DNA of 34,032 bases from NCBI GenBank assembly GCA_963632245.1, contig CAVGTF010000008.1, positions 1-34,032 of the forward strand, given 5' to 3'. Both the position numbers and the translations under genes were made by a program. This document shows positions 29,787-34,032 of this stretch, one piece after another; position 1 is the first letter of the stretch, and the number at the start of each line of letters is the position of its first letter. The notes beneath the pieces are model-generated. The model saw nothing but the letters and a program-made list of their open reading frames with translations. It ran no database searches and was not told the origin of the DNA. The DNA comes from UBA1724 sp963632245. GTDB lineage: Bacteria; Verrucomicrobiota; Lentisphaeria; Oligosphaerales; Oligosphaeraceae.

Positions 29787-29917
29787 TTAGTGGTTAGTGA
29801 CTAGTTTATAAGGTCGCTCCGCGGGAATCTCGCCGATCAAGGCGGCGGTGCAAGTACCGCGACTGAGTACCGCGGAAGAGCCGCGCAGCGACCGAACAAC
29901 TAACGGCTAACCACTAA
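29787..29917. repeat. Mosaic intergenic repeat element 4: large inverted repeat
   Basis: TTAGTGGTTAG (29787-29797) pairs perfectly with CTAACCACTAA (29907-29917), and GGTCGCT (29812-29818) with AGCGACC (29887-29893). The outer arms are themselves heptads (TTAGTGG/TTAGTGA and CTAACGG/CTAACCA). The central GC-rich part has AAGTACCGC and GTACCGCGGAAGAG, which recall the core of the other elements. The whole can fold into one stem-loop of about 130 bases. It lies in the 407-base gap before the pyruvate oxidoreductase gene, which has no other coding content. Confidence 0.75.
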
Positions 29918-29991
29918 CCTACTAAATACTGATCCTTTCCCTCCTTTTCCAAAAGCGCGTAGCGCTTGTGCGCAGACCGGGAATGAGGGCA

Positions 29992-29997
29992 TATATT
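29992..29997 (+). promoter_or_regulatory. Probable -10 box of the pyruvate:ferredoxin oxidoreductase gene
   Basis: TATATTCCCGCG matches the recurrent box. It lies 173 bases before the ATG, which implies a long 5' leader (about 30004-30170). The leader has a 15-base near-tandem repeat with GCGTCGGCG at 30057-30065 and 30072-30080. It also has a CGCCC/GGGCG hairpin (30079-30083 with 30098-30102) and a run of T residues near 30124-30130. Confidence 0.45.
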
Positions 29998-30170
29998 CCC
30001 GCGTTTACGGAAGGGAATCCCTTGTCGCGACCCTTTTCCCCGTAGATAGCGTGAGTGCGTCGGCGTCTTAGGCGTCGGCGCCCTATCGCTGTTTGCGGGG
30101 CGAAAAACATTGTCGATGGTCTCTTTTTTTCCGGCCAGGACAAAGCAACATAACACACAGGAGAAAACAA

Positions 30171-33100
30171 ATGTCGGGTCAAATCAACACCCAGGACGGC
30201 AACTACGCAGCCGCATACGTGGCGTATGCTCTGAGCGAAACCGCCGCCATCTATCCCATCACTCCCTCCTCTACCATGGGCGAGTGGGTTGACCAGTGGG
30301 CCGCTGAGGACAAGCGGAATATCTGGGGCAAGCAGGTCTCCGTGGTCGAAATGCAGTCCGAGGCCGGTGCCGCGGGCGCCGTCCACGGCATGCTGGCCGC
30401 CGGATCCCTGACCACCACCTACACCGCATCTCAGGGTCTGCTCCTGATGATCCCCAACATGTACAAGATCGCGGGCGAGATGTTGCCCACCGTCTTCCAT
30501 GTGACCGCACGCTCTCTGGCCTGCCAGTCCCTCGCCATCTTCGGTGACCACTCCGATGTCATGGCCTGCCGCAACACCGGCTTCGCCATGCTGGCTGCCA
30601 ACTCCGTCCAGGAAGAGATGGACATGGCGCTGGTCGCACACCTCTCCACCTACACCGCGAAGGTGCCCTTCCTCCAGTTCTTCGATGGCTTCCGCACCAG
30701 CCACGAGGTCCACAAGTTCGAGGAGATCCCCTACGAGGAGATCGCCAAGCTGGTGGATCGCAAGGCCATCGCGGAATTCCGCGCCCGTGGCCTGCGCCCC
30801 GAGGCCCCCGTCACCAAGGTGGGTGCCCAGAATGGCGACGTCTACTTCCAGGGCCGCGAGACCGTAAATAAGTACTACATGGCAGTGGGCGACATTGTCC
30901 AGGCCAAGATGGACGCCGTGGCGAAGGTCACTGGCCGCGCCTACCACCTCTTCGACTACGTCGGCGCTCCCGACGCCACCGATGTGATCGTGGCCATGGG
31001 CTCTTCCTGCGAGGCCATTGAGGAGACCATTAACTACCTCAACAGCACCCGCGGCACCAAGTACGGCTTGGTGAAGGTCCGCCTCTATCGCCCCTTCTAC
31101 GCCGACAAGTTCCTGGCCGCTCTGCCCAAGACGGTCAAGCGCATCGCCGTCCTCGACCGCACCAAGGAGCCCGGCGCCATCGGCGAGCCCCTCTACATGG
31201 ACGTGAAGGTCGCTATCAACGACCCCGCCATTACCGTGATCGGCGGACGCTATGGCCTCTCCAGCAAGGACTTCACTCCCTCCATGATCCTCGCGGTCTA
31301 TAAGCACCTCGAGAACAAGGGCTTCCATGGCTTCACCGTCGGTATCGACGATGACGTGACCCACACCAGCCTCAAGATCGAGGAGCACATCACCACCGAG
31401 CCCGCCGGCACCACCGCGTGCATGTTCTACGGACTGGGCGGCGACGGCACCGTGGGCGCCAACAAGACCACCATCAAGGTCATCGGACACCTGACCAACA
31501 AGGACGCGCAGGCATACTTCGCCTACGACTCCAAGAAGTCCTTCGGTCTGACCTGCAGCCATCTGCGCTTCTCCGATAGCCACATCAAGTCCACCTACCT
31601 CATCACCAGCCCCGACCTGGTGAGCTGCTCCTGCCCCGCCTACATCGGCCGCTATGACCTGCTCAAGGGCCTGAAGAAGGGCGGCGCCTTCCTGCTGAAC
31701 AGCCCCTACTCCAACGAGGAGGTCTTCGGCAAGCTGACCCGCGACATGCAGGAGTACATCGTCAAGAACGACATCAAGTTCTACAACGTGAACGCCGATG
31801 CCATCGTGAAGACCAAGCCCGGTCTCCGCGGCAAGGGTGCCAACACCGTCATGATGGTGGCATACTTCAAGATCTCCGGCATCGTTCCCTTCGAGGACGC
31901 CGCCAAGGAGATGAAGGCCCTCAACGCCAAGACCTTCGCCAAGAAGGGCCAGGCGGTCATCGACATGAACAACGAGCTGGTGGATGCCGCCGCCGACGCC
32001 TGCGTGCAGGTGAAGGTGCCCGCCTCCCTGGATGGCGTGCCCTGCGTGGAACACCAGAAGCTCATCCCCGATGATGCCGACGACTTTGCCCGCAAGATCG
32101 TGGAGCCCTCCATGCGCAATAACGGCGACTCCATCCCCGTCTCCGCCATGAGCCTCGACGGCACCCTGCCCACCGGTACCGCCGCTCTCGAGAAGCGCGG
32201 CTTCGCGCCTCGCGTGCCGAAATGGAACATGGACAAGTGCATCCAGTGCGGCATCTGCGCCTCCAGCTGCCCCCACGCCGCTATCCGCACCAAGCTCTTC
32301 AAGCCCGAGGCCCTCGAGAACGCCCCCGCCACCTTCCAGACCAAGGAGGCCATGCCCAAGGCTGACGGACTGCGCTTCAAGGTCCAGGTCTACGTGGAAG
32401 ACTGCATGGCTTGCGGTGTCTGCCTCGACCAGTGCCCCGTGAACGCCAAGGCCGCCAAGGATGGCAAGCCCGAGAACAACGCCCTCAGCTGGTCCAGCCT
32501 GGTCGCCGAGCGCGCCGCCGGCGAGAATGCCAACGAGAAGTTCTTCGAGTCCACCGAGGACAACCTGCTGGGAAAGAACAGCGTGAACACCCTGAAGGGC
32601 GCCATGCTGCGCAAGCCCCTCTTCGAGTTCTCCGGCGCCTGCGCCGGCTGCGGCGAGACCCCCTACGTCAAGCTGGCCAGCCAGCTCTTCGGCGAGAACA
32701 TGATCGTGGCTAACGCCACCGGATGCTCCTCCATCTACTCCGGTACCTTCCCCACCATCCCCTACACCAAGGCCAAGAACGGCCGCGGCCCCGCATGGGC
32801 GAACTCCCTCTTCGAGGACAACGCCGAGTTCGGTTTCGGTATGCGACTGGCTGTGGATTCCAACCGCGAGACCCTCAAGGCCTACTGCGATAAGGTGATG
32901 AACAGCGAGAAGGCCCCCGCTGAGCTGAAGGACGCCATCGCCGGCGCCCTCAAGTTCTGGGACGACTCCAAGACCCCCGAGGCCGCCGTCGCCCAGAGCG
33001 CCGCCAAGGCCGTGATCGCCAAGTACGCCGCACAGTGCGACTGCCCCGATCTGGCGAAGGTCAACGAGCTGGCCGACTACTTCACCGACAAGTCCGTCTG

Positions 33101-33731
33101 GATCATCGGTGGTGACGGCTGGGCCAACGACATCGGCTACGGTGGCATCGACCACGTGGTCGCCATGAACCGCAACGTGAATATCCTGGTCCTGGACACC
33201 GAGGTGTACTCCAACACCGGCGGACAGGCCTCCAAGTCCACTCCTACCGCGGCCGTGGCCAAGTTCGCTGCCGGTGGTAAGCGCACCTACAAGAAGAACA
33301 TGGGCTTCATGTGCATGAGCTACGGCTACGTGTACGTCGCCAGCGTCGCCCTGGGCTACGATCGCGCCCAGACCCTCAAGGCCTTCCAGGAGGCCGAGGC
33401 GTACAACGGCCCGTCCATCATCTTCGCATACGCGCCCTGCATCGCCCATACCATCGATATGAGCAAGACCCAGACCGAGCAGAAGCGCGCCGTCGAGGCC
33501 GGTTACTACCCCGTCTATCGCTTCAATCCCGCCGCCGAGGCCGATAAGCGCTTCAGCTGGGATGTGAAGACCCCCGCCAACGGACAGTTCCAGGAATTCC
33601 TGATGTCCGAGGGACGCTACAAGCTCCTCCAGAAGGCCAACCCCGCTCACGCTACCGAGCTCTTCCAGCAGGCAGAGCACGACGCCGCTAAGCGCATGGC
33701 GTTCATCCAGGAAGTCGGTAAGATGATGTAA
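30171..33731 (+). CDS. nifJ: Pyruvate:ferredoxin (flavodoxin) oxidoreductase, single-chain
   Basis: This 1186-residue enzyme converts pyruvate and CoA to acetyl-CoA and CO2 with ferredoxin reduction, the central step of anaerobic fermentation. Domain I has AIYPITPSSTMGEW. A 2-oxoacid gamma-like domain follows near residues 420-620 (MFYGLGGDGTVGANK). Two [4Fe-4S] motifs lie at C690, C693, C696, C700 and C745, C748, C751, C755. The proximal cluster ligands fit C824, C827, C852 and C1090. The TPP domain has GGDGWANDIGYGGIDH and TEVYSNTGGQASKSTP. AGGAG is seven bases before the ATG. Strong C-ending codon bias suggests high expression. Length is normal for the single-chain enzyme. Confidence 0.98.
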   Translation: MSGQINTQDGNYAAAYVAYALSETAAIYPITPSSTMGEWVDQWAAEDKRNIWGKQVSVVEMQSEAGAAGAVHGMLAAGSLTTTYTASQGLLLMIPNMYKIAGEMLPTVFHVTARSLACQSLAIFGDHSDVMACRNTGFAMLAANSVQEEMDMALVAHLSTYTAKVPFLQFFDGFRTSHEVHKFEEIPYEEIAKLVDRKAIAEFRARGLRPEAPVTKVGAQNGDVYFQGRETVNKYYMAVGDIVQAKMDAVAKVTGRAYHLFDYVGAPDATDVIVAMGSSCEAIEETINYLNSTRGTKYGLVKVRLYRPFYADKFLAALPKTVKRIAVLDRTKEPGAIGEPLYMDVKVAINDPAITVIGGRYGLSSKDFTPSMILAVYKHLENKGFHGFTVGIDDDVTHTSLKIEEHITTEPAGTTACMFYGLGGDGTVGANKTTIKVIGHLTNKDAQAYFAYDSKKSFGLTCSHLRFSDSHIKSTYLITSPDLVSCSCPAYIGRYDLLKGLKKGGAFLLNSPYSNEEVFGKLTRDMQEYIVKNDIKFYNVNADAIVKTKPGLRGKGANTVMMVAYFKISGIVPFEDAAKEMKALNAKTFAKKGQAVIDMNNELVDAAADACVQVKVPASLDGVPCVEHQKLIPDDADDFARKIVEPSMRNNGDSIPVSAMSLDGTLPTGTAALEKRGFAPRVPKWNMDKCIQCGICASSCPHAAIRTKLFKPEALENAPATFQTKEAMPKADGLRFKVQVYVEDCMACGVCLDQCPVNAKAAKDGKPENNALSWSSLVAERAAGENANEKFFESTEDNLLGKNSVNTLKGAMLRKPLFEFSGACAGCGETPYVKLASQLFGENMIVANATGCSSIYSGTFPTIPYTKAKNGRGPAWANSLFEDNAEFGFGMRLAVDSNRETLKAYCDKVMNSEKAPAELKDAIAGALKFWDDSKTPEAAVAQSAAKAVIAKYAAQCDCPDLAKVNELADYFTDKSVWIIGGDGWANDIGYGGIDHVVAMNRNVNILVLDTEVYSNTGGQASKSTPTAAVAKFAAGGKRTYKKNMGFMCMSYGYVYVASVALGYDRAQTLKAFQEAEAYNGPSIIFAYAPCIAHTIDMSKTQTEQKRAVEAGYYPVYRFNPAAEADKRFSWDVKTPANGQFQEFLMSEGRYKLLQKANPAHATELFQQAEHDAAKRMAFIQEVGKMM

Positions 33732-33750
33732 AACACCATCTGAAACGCAT

Positions 33751-33787
33751 AAAAGGGCCGCCCGGCACATGCTGGACGGCCCTTTTT
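33751..33787 (+). terminator. Intrinsic terminator of the pyruvate:ferredoxin oxidoreductase gene
   Basis: AAAAGGGCCG (33751-33760) pairs with CGGCCCTTTT (33777-33786), with an inner GGC/GCT pairing and an ACAT loop. Five T residues end it. It lies 20 bases after the stop codon. Confidence 0.9.
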
Positions 33788-33792
33788 GCGTT

Positions 33793-33973
33793 AATGAGGA
33801 ATGAGGAATGAGGAGTTTCGGACACCCTGCGGTGGATCTTGGCACCCCCAAGCGGGCGCCAAACCGCCAGCGGCGCTATAGCGCGCTTAGGAATTTCGCG
33901 CTATCGCGCAATGTGCAATGAAGGGCGCCTTAAAAAGTACCGCCGGTAGGCGCGAAGAGCTCCGCAGGCACTT
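33793..33973 (+). repeat. Mosaic intergenic repeat element 5
   Basis: It opens with three AATGAGG heptads, then follows the same order as element 2. GAGTTTYGG comes first, then a 19-base stretch (33858-33876) identical to 6196-6214, a GC hairpin, TTAGGAATTT, and a shortened core at 33937-33973 (GTACCGCC-GGTA-GGCGCGAAGA). Overall about 100 bases align with element 2. No gene is present. Confidence 0.75.
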
Positions 33974-33979
33974 ATTCAC

Positions 33980-34032
33980 CTACTCCCTACTCCCTACTCC
34001 CTACTCCCTACTCCCTACTCCCTACTCCCTAC
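33980..34032 (+). repeat. Tandem heptanucleotide repeat (CTACTCC)n
   Basis: Perfect seven-base units run from 33980 to the end of the window, at least seven and a half copies without a mismatch. The array continues beyond the window, so its full length is unknown. It directly follows element 5. Uniform arrays of this kind can change in copy number by slippage. Confidence 0.95.

Noticed and set aside
29922..33851. A 1309-codon open frame antisense to the pyruvate:ferredoxin oxidoreductase
   Set aside because: It mirrors the strong codon bias of a well-supported enzyme gene. The product is Gly/Val/Leu/His-rich without recognisable motifs, and it reads through the terminator and repeat element.

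Overview
This is a GC-rich window that is almost entirely coding. It reads as the chromosome of an anaerobic, fermentative, Gram-negative bacterium. Anaerobic pyruvate metabolism is shown by a full-length pyruvate:ferredoxin oxidoreductase and a second 2-oxoacid:ferredoxin oxidoreductase. A lipid A-type acyltransferase and an LpxC-family protein point to an outer membrane. A eukaryote-like UDP-sugar pyrophosphorylase, sister Gfo/Idh/MocA oxidoreductases and lysine-rich histone-H1-like protein tails fit the PVC superphylum (Verrucomicrobiota, Kiritimatiellota, Lentisphaerota). That placement is an inference from gene content; no rRNA or tRNA is present to confirm it. I see no phage, transposase, CRISPR array or plasmid function.

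Layout. 1-1643 (minus strand): the 5' end of lepA and an alanine/glycine:cation symporter. 1999-4588 (plus): cysK, then nadA overlapping an Rrf2-family regulator with three cysteines. 4675-8180 (minus): lpxL-like acyltransferase plus folB as an overlapping pair, then a UDP-sugar pyrophosphorylase with an orphan 114-residue protein downstream. 8315-13368 (minus): a five-gene compact cluster of two Gfo/Idh paralogues, a divergent LpxC homologue, an alpha/beta-hydrolase-fold protein with an abnormal nucleophile elbow, and birA. 13708-19270 (plus): an RluB-type pseudouridine synthase with a roughly 375-residue repetitive charged tail, mutS2, and a MetW-type methyltransferase with a lysine-rich N-terminal tail. 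19356-23395 (minus): pheT, rsmI and a 5'-3' exonuclease in an operon. 23768-33731 (plus): a cation/proton antiporter fused to a PTS EIIA domain, a three-gene 2-oxoacid:ferredoxin oxidoreductase operon with a beta-gamma fusion, an amidohydrolase, and the pyruvate:ferredoxin oxidoreductase.

The most unusual signal lies between the genes. The larger gaps at 2920-3248, 6033-6359, 23396-23767, 29764-30170 and 33732-34032 carry related mosaic elements. They are built from short seven-base direct repeats (GGAGGAA, AATGAGG, TTAGTGG, CTAACNN, CTACTCC), GC-rich hairpins and a shared core around CCGCC-GGTA-GGCGGAAGAA. One 30-base module is present as an exact inverted pair directly downstream of two different genes, bracketing a 3.4-kb block. 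A second recurrent signal is a TATATT box followed by a C/G-rich triplet upstream of about nine transcription units, with no convincing -35 element; it looks like the organism's main promoter.

The protein-level novelties are the repeat-tailed pseudouridine synthase, the H1-like tails on two unrelated enzymes, the LpxC-like protein with altered metal-site spacing beside two oxidoreductases, and the hydrolase lacking its usual serine. Most other genes are ordinary housekeeping genes.
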